The notes below the pieces were generated by a model that did not search any database, was not told the origin of the DNA, and was given only the letters and a program-made list of their open reading frames with translations. A DNA stretch of 33,517 nucleotides, taken from Planctomycetaceae bacterium. GTDB taxonomy: Bacteria > Planctomycetota > Planctomycetia > Pirellulales > Pirellulaceae. The stretch is taken from positions 1 to 33,517 of the forward strand of contig SKZY01000089.1 of NCBI GenBank assembly GCA_007127095.1. Reading direction: 5' to 3'. Below, in pieces: positions 25,066 to 33,507 of the stretch. Made by a program: the position numbers and the translations under genes. Within the stretch, counting starts at the first letter, position 1; every line of letters starts with the position of its first letter.

Positions 25066-25379
25066 GTCACGCCGCTCCGGGAGAATAGGTAAATGCAGAG
25101 TCGACCCAATGTCGCTGACATATGCAGCCAGACTGGAGACTCTTCGACAGTAATTGTCTGCAACCGGGTGTTAGCAGTCCAGACCGGACCGTCCACCGTT
25201 CTTGCCATTGTCGCAAACCGGGTGGCGAATTGCCAGCGATTCTTCGGGAAAAATCGGGCTTATTCGGAAGCCGCCAGCGGCGCCTGACGCCGCCGATGCC
25301 GGTTCCGTAGAATCGGGCCGACTAACCCTCCCGTTCATCAGCCTGCCTCAGGCTGCCCAGCCGAGCCGATTGCACCGCT
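25066..25379. other. Divergent intergenic region between DUF1559 gene and the YgfZ-like gene
   Basis: About 314 bases must contain promoters for both directions. I see no convincing -35/-10 pair. A short hairpin-forming stretch, CGGCG-CCTGA-CGCCG at about 25273-25287, is the only notable structure. Open frames here have no protein-like features. No tRNA or other RNA gene was recognised. Confidence 0.4.
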
Positions 25380-26342
25380 ATGCCGATCATTCAACTGCCA
25401 GCCCTGACCCTGCTCGATATCATCGGAGCCGATGCCGCTCGGGTGGTGAACAACCTCTGTACCGCGCCGGTTTTGCAACTGCTGGCCGGCGACGGGTACG
25501 AGGCGTTTTTTACCGATGTCCGGGGCAAGACACTTGGGCATGGCTGCCTCTATGCGTTGCCGAATGGATTGCGGCTGATCGGCGCCGACGGCCAAGCCGC
25601 CGCAGTCGCTGCCCATGTCGACCGCTATACCATTCGCGAGGACGCGGCCCCGGTCGATCGGAGCGGAGAAACTTCGGGCGTGCTGGTCGACACGGCTACC
25701 TTGCGGCAAACCCATCCGCAATTTTTCCCCGCCGAACCACGCTCGCCGACGACACTGGCCTGGTCGCCGCTGGACGACGATTTGGCCGCCTATCGTGTCC
25801 CTTGGGCCGCCGATCAGCCACCGTGGACCGCTGAACAAACGTCCTCACAAGCGGGTCCGGACGCCGACGAGGAACTCTGGTTGGTGGCCGGTCCGCCGAC
25901 GGCGATGAGCACCTGGCTGGCCGACGACCGCCTGGCCAGCACACCGCGGCTCGATGAGACCCACTTCCATCGACTGCGGGTGGCCAACCGCTTCCCCTGG
26001 TACGGAGTCGATCTCGATGACCGTCATCTGCCGCAAGAACTCTCCCGCGATGCCGCCGCGATTTCGTTCACCAAGGGTTGCTACCTGGGCCAAGAAACGG
26101 TCGCCCGGCTCGACGCTCGCGGTCAGGTACAAAAAAAGCTGGTGCTCTGGCGGATCGCCGCCGAACGGCCGCCCGAGCCGAATACCGAGTTGACGGCCGA
26201 CGGCCGCGTCGTCGGTCGCTTGACCAGCGTCGTCACCACCGACAACGGCGGCTTCCTGGCATTGGGGTTCGCCCGCCGCAGCCATTTCGATCGCGGCGCC
26301 ACCGCTAGCGGAGCCGACGGGATTATCGCCGAAGTCGTCTGA
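25380..26342 (+). CDS. YgfZ/GcvT-domain folate-binding protein
   Basis: A 320-residue protein of the YgfZ (IbaG57/COG0354) group, which binds tetrahydrofolate and helps iron-sulfur cluster enzyme repair or maturation. The signature KGCYLGQE is present as FTKGCYLGQETVARLDARGQ near residues 231-250, with the conserved Cys. The N-terminal half resembles the GcvT-like fold (VVNNLCTAPVLQLLAGDGYEAFFTDVRGKTLGH). The C-terminal part is the short beta-barrel (LTSVVTTDNGGFLALGFARR). It is cytoplasmic and of typical length. It is first in a long co-directional run; the zinc-ribbon gene follows about 100 bases later. Confidence 0.88.
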   Translation: MPIIQLPALTLLDIIGADAARVVNNLCTAPVLQLLAGDGYEAFFTDVRGKTLGHGCLYALPNGLRLIGADGQAAAVAAHVDRYTIREDAAPVDRSGETSGVLVDTATLRQTHPQFFPAEPRSPTTLAWSPLDDDLAAYRVPWAADQPPWTAEQTSSQAGPDADEELWLVAGPPTAMSTWLADDRLASTPRLDETHFHRLRVANRFPWYGVDLDDRHLPQELSRDAAAISFTKGCYLGQETVARLDARGQVQKKLVLWRIAAERPPEPNTELTADGRVVGRLTSVVTTDNGGFLALGFARRSHFDRGATASGADGIIAEVV

Positions 26343-26444
26343 ACCACGGTCGCTGGCGGGTTGACGCGACCCCGATGGCAGCTGATCCTTGTGTCCGGGT
26401 CGCCCTCTCGACTTCTCTCCTTCCCGCCCACCCTGATCGGCGCC

Positions 26445-27173
26445 ATGGCCAAGACCGTATCGGCAATCGAAATTTCGGCCGATCTGCTGCAGCGGTTGCA
26501 CCGGATTCACCGTCAAATCAACGACCTCCAGGGGCAAATCGATCGCGGCCCCCGCAAAATCGCCGCCGGCGAGGCGATGGTACAAAAGTGTCGCCAAGCG
26601 GTCGTCGACGCGGGCGATACGATCAAACGGACCTCGCTGCTGGCCGACCAACGGCAAAAACAGCTGGCGGAGCGAGAAGACCGCATCGAGACCTTGAGGG
26701 GAAAATTGAACGCCGCGGCGAGTAACCGCGAATACGATTCCTTCAAAGAACAGATCGCCGCCGACGAGCAAGCCAACAGTGTTTTGAGCGACGAAATCCT
26801 GGAACTGCTCGAACGGATCGATCAACTCGAACTCGAACGCCAGCAGCGACAGACCGAACTCGACCAGCGGTTGGGTGAACAGCAGCAGTTGATCGCCGAA
26901 GTCGAACAGCAATCTACCTCGCTGAAACACGACCTGGCCACGGTGCAAGCCGAACGCGCCGAGGCCGAGGCGTTGATCCCGGCCGGCGCTCGGGCGGAGT
27001 ACAATCGTTTGGTCAGCGCCCGCGGAGAAGAGGCGTTGGCGCCGGTCGACAACGAAACCTGTGGCGGTTGCTATCAAAAACTGACCACCCAGTTCATCAA
27101 CCAGATCATGCTCAATCAGCTGGTGCGATGCCCCAACTGCAACGCCTTTCTCTACCGCCGCAACGCGGGCTAA
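26445..27173 (+). CDS. Coiled-coil protein with C4 zinc ribbon (zf-RING_7/DUF164-like)
   Basis: A 242-residue protein. The start ATG at 26445 gives MAKTVSAIEISADLLQRLHR; an upstream TTG start adds only non-homologous-looking residues. Residues about 10-180 form long coiled coils rich in Gln, Glu, Arg and Leu. The C-terminus has a C4 zinc ribbon: CGGC near residue 206 and CPNC near residue 229, separated by LTTQFINQIMLNQLVR. This matches the zinc-ribbon family of unknown function. The protein may bind nucleic acid or a partner protein; the family role is not firmly known. It is 7 bases upstream of coaE and probably in its operon. Confidence 0.87.
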   Translation: MAKTVSAIEISADLLQRLHRIHRQINDLQGQIDRGPRKIAAGEAMVQKCRQAVVDAGDTIKRTSLLADQRQKQLAEREDRIETLRGKLNAAASNREYDSFKEQIAADEQANSVLSDEILELLERIDQLELERQQRQTELDQRLGEQQQLIAEVEQQSTSLKHDLATVQAERAEAEALIPAGARAEYNRLVSARGEEALAPVDNETCGGCYQKLTTQFINQIMLNQLVRCPNCNAFLYRRNAG

Positions 27174-27180
27174 ACCGGCG

Positions 27181-27852
27181 ATGATCGTCGTCGGCGTCTG
27201 TGCGTTGCCCGCCGGCGGAAAATCGGCGGTTTCAGCGATCCTTCAGCGGCTGGGCGCTGTTTGGATCAATGCGGACGAAATCGCCCACCAAGTGTTGGCG
27301 ACACCCGCAGCGATCGAGCAGATCGTAAGGCGATTCGGAACAACCGTCCTCGGTCCCGATGGGGAAATCGACCGCCCGCAACTCGGCCGACTCGTTTTCG
27401 GGGATGACGCTGCCGGTCACATGGCGCTAAGATATTTGGAGTCGATCGTGCATCCACTCACCCGCCGGATGATCCGTCAGCGAATCGCTGTGGCGATTCA
27501 GGACGATTCCCCGGCAGTGGTCTTGGACATCCCGCTACTATTCGAAAGCGGCTGGGATGTTTGGTGTGATGAGATCTGGTTTGTCGACACGCCGCGCGAA
27601 ATCATCCTCGAAGCCGCCCTGCGGCGAGGCTGGTCCGAAGCGGCGTGGCAGCAGCGGGTCGATCGACAATTGAACCCCGATGTCAAACGTCGCTTATCGA
27701 CCCGCCGCCTGGAAAATCATCGGTCGCTCGACGATCTCGAGGCGTCGGTCCGAGCCTGGTGGCGAGCGGCGATGACCACGGCTGGCCAGACGCCGAGAGC
27801 GATCGGGACCAGCCCTTCGCATTGCCACTCGTTCCCGATAGATGCTCCCTAA
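27181..27852 (+). CDS. coaE: Dephospho-CoA kinase CoaE (variant P-loop)
   Basis: A 223-residue P-loop kinase for the last step of coenzyme A synthesis. The family features are DEIAHQVL (about 31-38), the RPQLGRLVFGDD and VHPLTRRMIRQRI region, and DIPLLFESGWDVWCDEIWFV. The P-loop reads GVCALPAGGKS (5-15), where the first Walker A glycine of the usual GGIGSGKS is Ala8. Other CoaE proteins have a Gly there, so the loop is atypical although Lys14 and Ser15 are kept. The C-terminal 25 residues extend past the core and look unstructured. It is the gene before rho, separated by 165 bases. Function is likely retained. Confidence 0.87.
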   Translation: MIVVGVCALPAGGKSAVSAILQRLGAVWINADEIAHQVLATPAAIEQIVRRFGTTVLGPDGEIDRPQLGRLVFGDDAAGHMALRYLESIVHPLTRRMIRQRIAVAIQDDSPAVVLDIPLLFESGWDVWCDEIWFVDTPREIILEAALRRGWSEAAWQQRVDRQLNPDVKRRLSTRRLENHRSLDDLEASVRAWWRAAMTTAGQTPRAIGTSPSHCHSFPIDAP

Positions 27853-28017
27853 ATGGATTGATTTCTCGTCCCCGAATCGAACCCAAAGTCGATTCGGGAC
27901 GTCTTGATCAGATTGAATCGAGCAGTGCCCCCCGGCCGCTCCCCGCCAACCGACCTTTTCCCGCTTACTTCGCCATCCGACGTCACGCGGCAACCGTCCG
28001 CTTGCCAAGGCTCTTCC

Positions 28018-29541
28018 ATGCAATCCAACTATCCGCGTCGCCCCCGAGACGATCAGCGTCAATTTGACACCCGGGGACGTCGCCCGCTCGCGAGCCGGTT
28101 TTCATCCAACTCGACAGGCGGTGGCCCAGCCCGACATCCCGACGCCGAAGTCGATCAACGGGTCCGCGAACTCGACGCCGAACGCGACCCACTGTCGTTG
28201 CCCGAAGAGATCGTCAGCGAAGCGAATCGCGCCGGCGAACGGGTCGGGATCCCGACACCGGCCCCCGATGAGCCGATCCTGAACGTCGCGACCTTGCAAC
28301 AGATGGCGTACGACGAGTTGGTCGCCTTGGCGGTCGGCGATGGGATGGCCGATGTCGACGGCAGCACCAAACAGGAACTGATTTTCCGTATCCTGAAGTC
28401 GCGGATGAAAGCCAACGGGCTGATGTACGGCGAGGGGACGCTGGAAATCCTCCCCGACGGCTTCGGTTTCCTCCGCAGCGCCGAGTATCACTACCTCTCT
28501 TGCCCCGACGATATCTACGTTTCGCCCAGCCAGATCCGTCGCTTCGGGCTGCAAACCGGCAGTCATGTCGCCGGACAGATCCGGCCGCCGAAAGAGAACG
28601 AACGCTATTTCGCGCTGCTGCGGGTCGAGGCGATCAACCGCCAAGAGCCGACGATGCGGTCGCGGGTCAAGCCGTTCGACGAACTGACGCCGCTGCACCC
28701 TAACAAACGCCTGGTGCTCGAACACCGCTCCGACGAACCCTGCACCCGCGTGGTCGATCTGTTGACCCCGATCGGCTTCGGCCAACGGGGATTGATCGTC
28801 AGCCCGCCCCGGGCCGGCAAGACGGTCTTAATGCAGCAGATGGCCCGGGCAGTACTGAAAAATTATCCCGAAGCCTACGTCTTTGTGCTGCTGATCGACG
28901 AGCGGCCCGAAGAGGTCACCGATATGGAACGCGAGGTCCGCGGGCCGATGTGCGAGGTGATCAGCAGCACCTTCGATGAACCGGCCCAACGGCACATCCA
29001 GGTCGCTCAGATGGTGATCGAGAAGGCCAAACGGATGGTCGAGGCCGGCGTCGATGCGGTGATTTTCCTCGATTCGATCACCCGCCTCGCCCGGGCCCAC
29101 AACAGCGAAGGCGAAACGACCGGCAAACTCCTCTCCGGCGGGCTCGACGCCGGCGCCTTGCAAAAACCGAAAGCGCTCTTCGGCTCGGCCCGAAAGGTCG
29201 AAGAAGGCGGGTCGCTGACCATCATCGCGACGGCCCTGGTCGATACCGGCAGCCGTCTCGACGACGTGATCTTCGAAGAGTTCAAAGGGACCGGTAACCT
29301 CGAAATCGTGCTCGATCGGGCCCTCGTCGATCGCCGTGTCTGGCCAGCGATCGACCTCAGCAGCAGCGGAACCCGCCGCGAAGAGATGTTGATGGATCCC
29401 GAGGAATACCGCCGCACCTGCCTGATCCGCTCCGCCTTGGCAGAAATGGCCCCGGTCGAAGCGATGCAATCGCTGCTCAACCAACTGCGAAAAACGCAGA
29501 ACAATGCCGAGTTCCTGATGAGCTTGAAGGAGCAGCGATGA
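28018..29541 (+). CDS. rho: Transcription termination factor Rho
   Basis: A 507-residue hexameric helicase-like terminator. The start ATG at 28018 is preceded by AAGG; a TTG frame opening 114 bases upstream is unlikely. The first 70-80 residues are Arg/Pro/Ser-rich and disordered. A Rho_N-like helical segment follows ([19 protein letters not shown]), then the RNA-binding OB domain ([35 protein letters not shown]). The ATPase core has Walker A SPPRAGKT and Walker [17 protein letters not shown], with the Q-loop and R-loop region [22 protein letters not shown]. Length is greater than E. coli Rho (419) because of the N-terminal extension. It overlaps ribH by four bases. Confidence 0.97.
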   Translation: MQSNYPRRPRDDQRQFDTRGRRPLASRFSSNSTGGGPARHPDAEVDQRVRELDAERDPLSLPEEIVSEANRAGERVGIPTPAPDEPILNVATLQQMAYDELVALAVGDGMADVDGSTKQELIFRILKSRMKANGLMYGEGTLEILPDGFGFLRSAEYHYLSCPDDIYVSPSQIRRFGLQTGSHVAGQIRPPKENERYFALLRVEAINRQEPTMRSRVKPFDELTPLHPNKRLVLEHRSDEPCTRVVDLLTPIGFGQRGLIVSPPRAGKTVLMQQMARAVLKNYPEAYVFVLLIDERPEEVTDMEREVRGPMCEVISSTFDEPAQRHIQVAQMVIEKAKRMVEAGVDAVIFLDSITRLARAHNSEGETTGKLLSGGLDAGALQKPKALFGSARKVEEGGSLTIIATALVDTGSRLDDVIFEEFKGTGNLEIVLDRALVDRRVWPAIDLSSSGTRREEMLMDPEEYRRTCLIRSALAEMAPVEAMQSLLNQLRKTQNNAEFLMSLKEQR

Positions 29542-30092
29542 AACCGGCAGAACAACTCAGCAACGGAAAAGAAGAACCGGTGGTGACGATCAACGGGTCG
29601 GACCAGCTCGCCGGCGGCGATTGCCCGCTGTGGAGCGGCTCCGAAGGTGACCTGCCCGCCGGTGACGTGGTGATCGTCGCCTCGCGGTACCATGCCACCG
29701 CCTGCGATTCGATGGTCGCCGCGGCGATCGATACGCTGGTCGGCAACGGATTCACCCACCGCCGACTGCCGATTGTCCGTGTCCCCGGAGCCTGGGAATT
29801 GCCGCTGGCCGTCCGCGCCGCCCTCGCGCGACCCGAAACGATCGCGGCGATCGCGATCGGAGTCGTGATCCGTGGCGAGACGACGCATGACGAACATATC
29901 AATCGCGCCGTCAGCCTCGAATTGATGCGAATCGGGAGCGATGCGGGGAAACCGGTCGGCCTCGGTCTGCTGACCTGCAACACGCCCGAACAGGTCGCCG
30001 CCCGCACCGGCGGCGAATTGGGCAACAAGGGCGACGAAGCCGCCGCGGCCGCCATCGAGATGATCCGCCTGATCGCGAAACTCCGTCCCTGA
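29538..30092 (+). CDS. ribH: 6,7-dimethyl-8-ribityllumazine synthase
   Basis: A 184-residue lumazine synthase, the penultimate riboflavin-biosynthesis enzyme. It condenses 5-amino-6-ribitylaminouracil with dihydroxybutanone phosphate. The core matches the family: [55 protein letters not shown], the [17 protein letters not shown] block and a C-terminal [17 protein letters not shown] helix. A hydrophilic extension of about 40 residues precedes the core. The start codon overlaps the rho stop (ATGA), so translation is coupled, an unusual pairing for a riboflavin gene. Other rib genes are not in the window. Confidence 0.95.
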   Translation: MKPAEQLSNGKEEPVVTINGSDQLAGGDCPLWSGSEGDLPAGDVVIVASRYHATACDSMVAAAIDTLVGNGFTHRRLPIVRVPGAWELPLAVRAALARPETIAAIAIGVVIRGETTHDEHINRAVSLELMRIGSDAGKPVGLGLLTCNTPEQVAARTGGELGNKGDEAAAAAIEMIRLIAKLRP

Positions 30093-30111
30093 TGCGAACC
30101 GAGTCGCTGCC

Positions 30112-31440
30112 TTGACGCACACCGCCTACGTCCATCGTGTGATCAATCTGCTCGATCCCGCCGGCGATACCCTGCTCAATCTCGACCACGATGAGGCGGT
30201 CCGCCGGGTGGCCAGCGGCGACCCGGCAGCGATCGACCGCATCGACGGGCACTTCGCGATCCTCGCCCAGGTCGGTCGCTCGGTCCACATGGCCCGCTCG
30301 ATCGGACGACCGATGCGCTACTTTTTGGCCAAACGCGCCGAAGGTCCCTGCTTGATCGTCGCCGAACGGATCGATCAACTCCGCGACCGACTCGCCGCCG
30401 AAGGACTCGACGACCAATTCCATCCGTCCTACACACGGATGGTCCCCGCCCACCACCTGGTCAAAATCGAACTGGTCGGTTGCCCCGACCCGAACCCCGA
30501 CTACCAACGGTTCTTTACCCCGACCCGCAATCAACTGCCGACCGATCTCGACCAGATCGGTGCCGCCTACATCGGCCGCATGGCCGAGGCCTGCTCACGT
30601 TGGCTCGATCGGATCGATCCCCGCGAACCGCTCGGCGTGATGTTCTCCGGCGGCATCGATAGCGGCGCCGTCCTGATCGTGCTCCAACACCTGTTGCTCG
30701 CCCGCGGCCAGGCCCCGACACGCCTCAAAGCGTTTACCCTGTCTGCCGGTGAGCGGTCCGCCGACGCCGAACAGGCCCGTGATTTTTTGCGGCAAACCGG
30801 CCTGGAAATGCTCGGCGAAGTCCTCGACTGCGAAACCGAACGGCTCGATTGGCGACAAGCCATCCGCGTGATCGAAGACTACAAGCCGCTCGACGTTCAA
30901 GCCGCGACGATGATGCTGGCCTCTTGCCGGCTGATCCGTGAGCGCTACCCCGATTGGAAATACTTAGTCGACGGCGACGGCGGTGATGAAAACCTGAAAG
31001 ATTACCCGATCGAGGAAAATCCCGAACTGACGATCCGCAGCGTGCTGAACAACCTGATGCTCTACCAAGAAGGCTGGGGCGTTCACGCGATCAAACATTC
31101 GCTGGTCCACAGCGGCGGCCAGAGCCGTGGCCAGGTCCGTTCCTTCGCCCCGGCCCAGGCCTGTGGCTTCCAGACGTTCAGCCCGTTCACCTTGCCCCGC
31201 GTGATCGAAGTCGCCGAGGCGATCCCGTTTATCGAATTGACCGAGTGGGACCACCAGCGGCTCTACGCGCTGAAAGGCGAAGTCGTCTCCCGCGGTGTCA
31301 AACAGATCACCGGCGTCGAGATGCCGATTTTCCAAAAACGCCGCTTTCAACACGGAGCCGTCGACGAACCGGCTTTCGATCGCTTGTTCCCCACCGCCGA
31401 ACGTGAATACCGGGCCGAGTTCCTGCGAGCATGGAATTGA
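30112..31440 (+). CDS. Asparagine-synthase-like PP-loop enzyme lacking the glutaminase Cys
   Basis: A 442-residue protein resembling class B asparagine synthase. The PP-loop motif SGGIDS is at 179-184, and a metal/ATP site like DGDGGDE lies near 286. [18 protein letters not shown] matches the family C-terminus. The first domain keeps the glutaminase-like [19 protein letters not shown] layout (45-63) but the start is TTG with the sequence MTHTAY, so there is no Cys2 nucleophile for glutamine hydrolysis. It likely uses another amine donor, as beta-lactam synthetase does, or acts as an adenylating ligase on an acid. The gene is 20 bases after ribH and 10 before a radical SAM gene, so the two enzymes may act in sequence. 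The substrate is unknown. Confidence 0.8.
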   Translation: MTHTAYVHRVINLLDPAGDTLLNLDHDEAVRRVASGDPAAIDRIDGHFAILAQVGRSVHMARSIGRPMRYFLAKRAEGPCLIVAERIDQLRDRLAAEGLDDQFHPSYTRMVPAHHLVKIELVGCPDPNPDYQRFFTPTRNQLPTDLDQIGAAYIGRMAEACSRWLDRIDPREPLGVMFSGGIDSGAVLIVLQHLLLARGQAPTRLKAFTLSAGERSADAEQARDFLRQTGLEMLGEVLDCETERLDWRQAIRVIEDYKPLDVQAATMMLASCRLIRERYPDWKYLVDGDGGDENLKDYPIEENPELTIRSVLNNLMLYQEGWGVHAIKHSLVHSGGQSRGQVRSFAPAQACGFQTFSPFTLPRVIEVAEAIPFIELTEWDHQRLYALKGEVVSRGVKQITGVEMPIFQKRRFQHGAVDEPAFDRLFPTAEREYRAEFLRAWN

Positions 31441-31449
31441 ACCGGTTCG

Positions 31450-32499
31450 ATGAACAGCCTGCCTGACTCGTCCGCCGCGACGCGGGCTCGAGTCGAATCG
31501 CTCCGCGGGCCGAAACGCCCGGTCGATCCGTATCGCCCGTCGGCCGTCATCCGCGAATCGGAGGCGACGAGGGGTGCCCGGGCCGCTGACTCCACCGCGG
31601 CTGACGCCGCCGCGGATAACACCATCGATCCGCCGCTGGCCGATGTCGTGTCAGTCTTCCTGACCGGGGCCGAGTGCCCGCTGCGGTGCACGATGTGCGA
31701 CCTCTGGCAAAATACACTCGACGGCCCGACACCGCCGGGGGCGCTGCCGCGGCAACTGGCGATCGCTTTGGCCGATCTGCCAGCCCAGCCCCAGCCCCAA
31801 CAACAGCCCCAGCCCCGCTGGATCAAACTCTACAACGCCAGCAATTTCTTCGACCGCCGGGCCGTACCGCGACAGGACTGGGACGCGATCGCCGCAGCGG
31901 TGCAGCCGTTTTGCCGGGTGATCGTCGAGAACCATCCGCGTTGGGTGAACGACTCGGTCGCCGAATTTGCCCGCCGGATCACCGGCCGCCTCGAAGTCGC
32001 GATGGGGCTGGAAATCGCCGACGATGCCTCGCTGAGGTTGCTCGACAAGCGAGCGACGCTGGCCGATTTCTCGGCCGCCGCCGATCGACTGCGAAGTTAT
32101 GACGTCGACCTGCGACTGTTCGTGATGTTGCAACCACCGGGCACCGCGGCCTCGGCGGCGACCGCCCGAGTGCTCGACTCACTGCGGTTCGCCGAGCAAC
32201 TCGGGGCCCGCCACGTCAGCGTGATCCCGACGCGCGGCGGCAACGGGATGCTGGAATCGCTCGCCGCAGAAGGTCTCTTCTCGCCGCCGACCGCCGGTCA
32301 ACTCGAAGCGACGATCGAGGCGGCGTTGGCCTGCCGATTCGAGAGCGTGATTACCGCCGACCTCTGGGATTGGGACCGGCTCAGCGGCCACTGCGCGACC
32401 TGTCGCCAGCCGAGACGCGAACGCCTCCAGCAGATAAACCTGACCCAACGCCCCCAACCGCCGCACCAGTCCCCAGCGGCGGGTTGCGATTGCCGATAG
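31450..32499 (+). CDS. Radical SAM enzyme, RaSEA-like
   Basis: A 349-residue radical SAM protein. The first 62 residues are low-complexity, and the [4Fe-4S] motif is CPLRCTMC (Cys76, Cys80, Cys83). A Pro/Gln-rich linker (PAQPQPQQQPQPR, 111-123) precedes KLYNASNFFDRRAVP, where the pattern resembles archaeal RaSEA (TIGR01210-type archaeosine enzyme). Two extra Cys pairs lie at the C-terminus, HCATC (Cys315, Cys318) and CDC (Cys346, Cys348), and may bind zinc or a second cluster. Bacterial members have no agreed function. Coupled to the asparagine-synthase-like gene, it may modify a product of that enzyme. It is the last gene of the run; the REP/RAYT locus starts about 90 bases later. Confidence 0.82.
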   Translation: MNSLPDSSAATRARVESLRGPKRPVDPYRPSAVIRESEATRGARAADSTAADAAADNTIDPPLADVVSVFLTGAECPLRCTMCDLWQNTLDGPTPPGALPRQLAIALADLPAQPQPQQQPQPRWIKLYNASNFFDRRAVPRQDWDAIAAAVQPFCRVIVENHPRWVNDSVAEFARRITGRLEVAMGLEIADDASLRLLDKRATLADFSAAADRLRSYDVDLRLFVMLQPPGTAASAATARVLDSLRFAEQLGARHVSVIPTRGGNGMLESLAAEGLFSPPTAGQLEATIEAALACRFESVITADLWDWDRLSGHCATCRQPRRERLQQINLTQRPQPPHQSPAAGCDCR

Positions 32500-32590
32500 C
32501 TCCGCCTGCTGGGATCGCTTGACAAACGAGACCAACTTCTCGCCTCCCTGCAACACCGAGCGTTTCGAGGTGAACTCTGATGGCGGAACA

Positions 32591-32619
32591 TCGTCGCCTT
32601 TCGCTCCGCGAAAGTAGCG
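32591..32619 (+). repeat. REP copy 1
   Basis: A 29-base element containing CTTTCGC-TCC-GCGAAAG, a perfect 7-bp stem with a 3-base loop at 32598-32614, then TAGCG. It is identical over all 29 bases to REP copy 3 at 33457-33485. It lies downstream of the radical SAM gene. Confidence 0.85.
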
Positions 32620-32730
32620 CTAAGATGGTGATTCAAGTCGACGACATTTTTTTGCGGATAGTATGTAAATATGTGCGTGCGGCGTCCAAGATTGCCGGCG
32701 TTTTTCATTTCCTAAAACGGAGGTTTTGTT

Positions 32731-32757
32731 CGCTACTTTCACGTAGTGAAAGACGAC
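32731..32757 (-). repeat. REP copy 2 (inverted orientation)
   Basis: The reverse complement reads GTCGTCTTTCACTACGTGAA and continues AGTAGCG. The stem CTTTCAC-GTA-GTGAAAG at 32736-32752 is perfect. Compared with copies 1 and 3, the loop and stem tip changed (CGC to CAC and GCG to GTG) with pairing kept, a compensatory substitution. It sits just before the RAYT start. Confidence 0.82.
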
Positions 32758-32779
32758 TATTGCGACTGTGGAGTAGCCA

Positions 32780-33483
32780 GTGACTGAACCTAAAAGACTC
32801 GGTGAACTTTTTGATCCGAAGGCGGATTTGTCGATCAGCGAACATTGTCGCCCGCATTGGTCGCAGGCGGGTGCGATTGTCTTCATCACTTTGCGAACGG
32901 CGGATTCGATTCCCCAAGAAGTCCTCGATCGCTGGGAACGTGAAAAGCGAGACTGGATGCGACGACATGATTGCCCGGTCGATCGGCATTGGTCAGAGGT
33001 TCTTCCGACGCTTGAGCCTGCCATAAAAGCTCAGTTCAAGAAAACATTCAATCGATGCCGTGAAGACTTTCTGGATACCTGTCACGGTGCGTGTGTTCTG
33101 CGCAAACGTGAACTCGCAAAGATCGTGGCCGATACGCTACTGCATTTCGATGGCGAGCGTTATCGGCTGGGCGACTTCATCGTGATGCCGAATCACGTCC
33201 ACCTGCTAGCCGCGTTTCCATCCGAGGATACGATGGGCGCTCAGTGCGATTCGTGGACGCATTACTCGGCTTGGAAAATCAATCTTGCCCTCGGGCGGAA
33301 AGGTAAGTTCGGCGGAAAGGTAAGTTCTGGCAACAAGAGCCCTTTGACCATTTGGTTCGCAGTCCCGAGCAATACGAGTATCTGTGCAAATACATTCGGG
33401 ACAATGGCACAAAGGCTGAGTTGCCAGAGAACGAATATTTGTATCGAGAGTACGGATCGTCGCCTTTCGCTCCGCGAAAGTAG
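32780..33483 (+). pseudogene. RAYT (REP-associated tyrosine transposase), frameshifted
   Basis: Translation from GTG 32780 (in-frame stop just upstream at 32774; GGAG seven bases before the start) gives a Y1 HUH transposase of the REP-associated group. The HUH motif PNHVHLL has His139 and His141, and the QCDSWTHYSAWKINLALGRK segment is typical. After KGKF the frame breaks because GGCGGAAAGGTAAGTTC (17 bp) is duplicated in tandem at 33294-33310 and 33311-33327. The second frame resumes WQQEPFDHLVRSPEQYEYLC and ends SSPFAPRK at 33483. The conserved tyrosine region (YEYLCKYIRDNG) lies after the break, so the product probably lost activity. Without the duplication the protein would be about 228 residues. 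The REP element at 33457-33485 encodes its last residues and stop. Confidence 0.9.
33294..33327 (+). repeat. 17-bp tandem duplication inside the RAYT gene
   Basis: Two identical, adjacent copies of GGCGGAAAGGTAAGTTC at 33294-33310 and 33311-33327. Removing one restores the frame GRKGKFWQQEPF through the rest of the gene. Seventeen is not a multiple of three, so the duplication is the inactivating lesion. Confidence 0.92.
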
Positions 33484-33485
33484 CG
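33457..33485 (+). repeat. REP copy 3 overlapping the RAYT 3' end
   Basis: It is identical over 29 bases to copy 1, and the stem CTTTCGC-TCC-GCGAAAG is perfect. In the pre-duplication frame it encodes the last residues SSPFAPRK and the TAG stop at 33481-33483, so REP and transposase sequence are merged. Confidence 0.88.
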
Positions 33486-33507
33486 AATGCATGGCGACTG
33501 GGCACGA

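Noticed and set aside
25273-25287. Short CGGCG-CCTGA-CGCCG hairpin as a terminator
   Set aside because: Five base pairs only, no T-run, and it lies upstream of a gene start, so there is no support.
25845-27077. 410-codon minus-strand frame over the YgfZ-like and zinc-ribbon genes
   Set aside because: It spans two convincing genes in antisense, with no recognisable domain.
27904-28017. Extension of Rho from a TTG start
   Set aside because: The ATG at 28018 has an AAGG ribosome-binding site, and the extra 38 residues are Pro/Ser-rich with no link to Rho.
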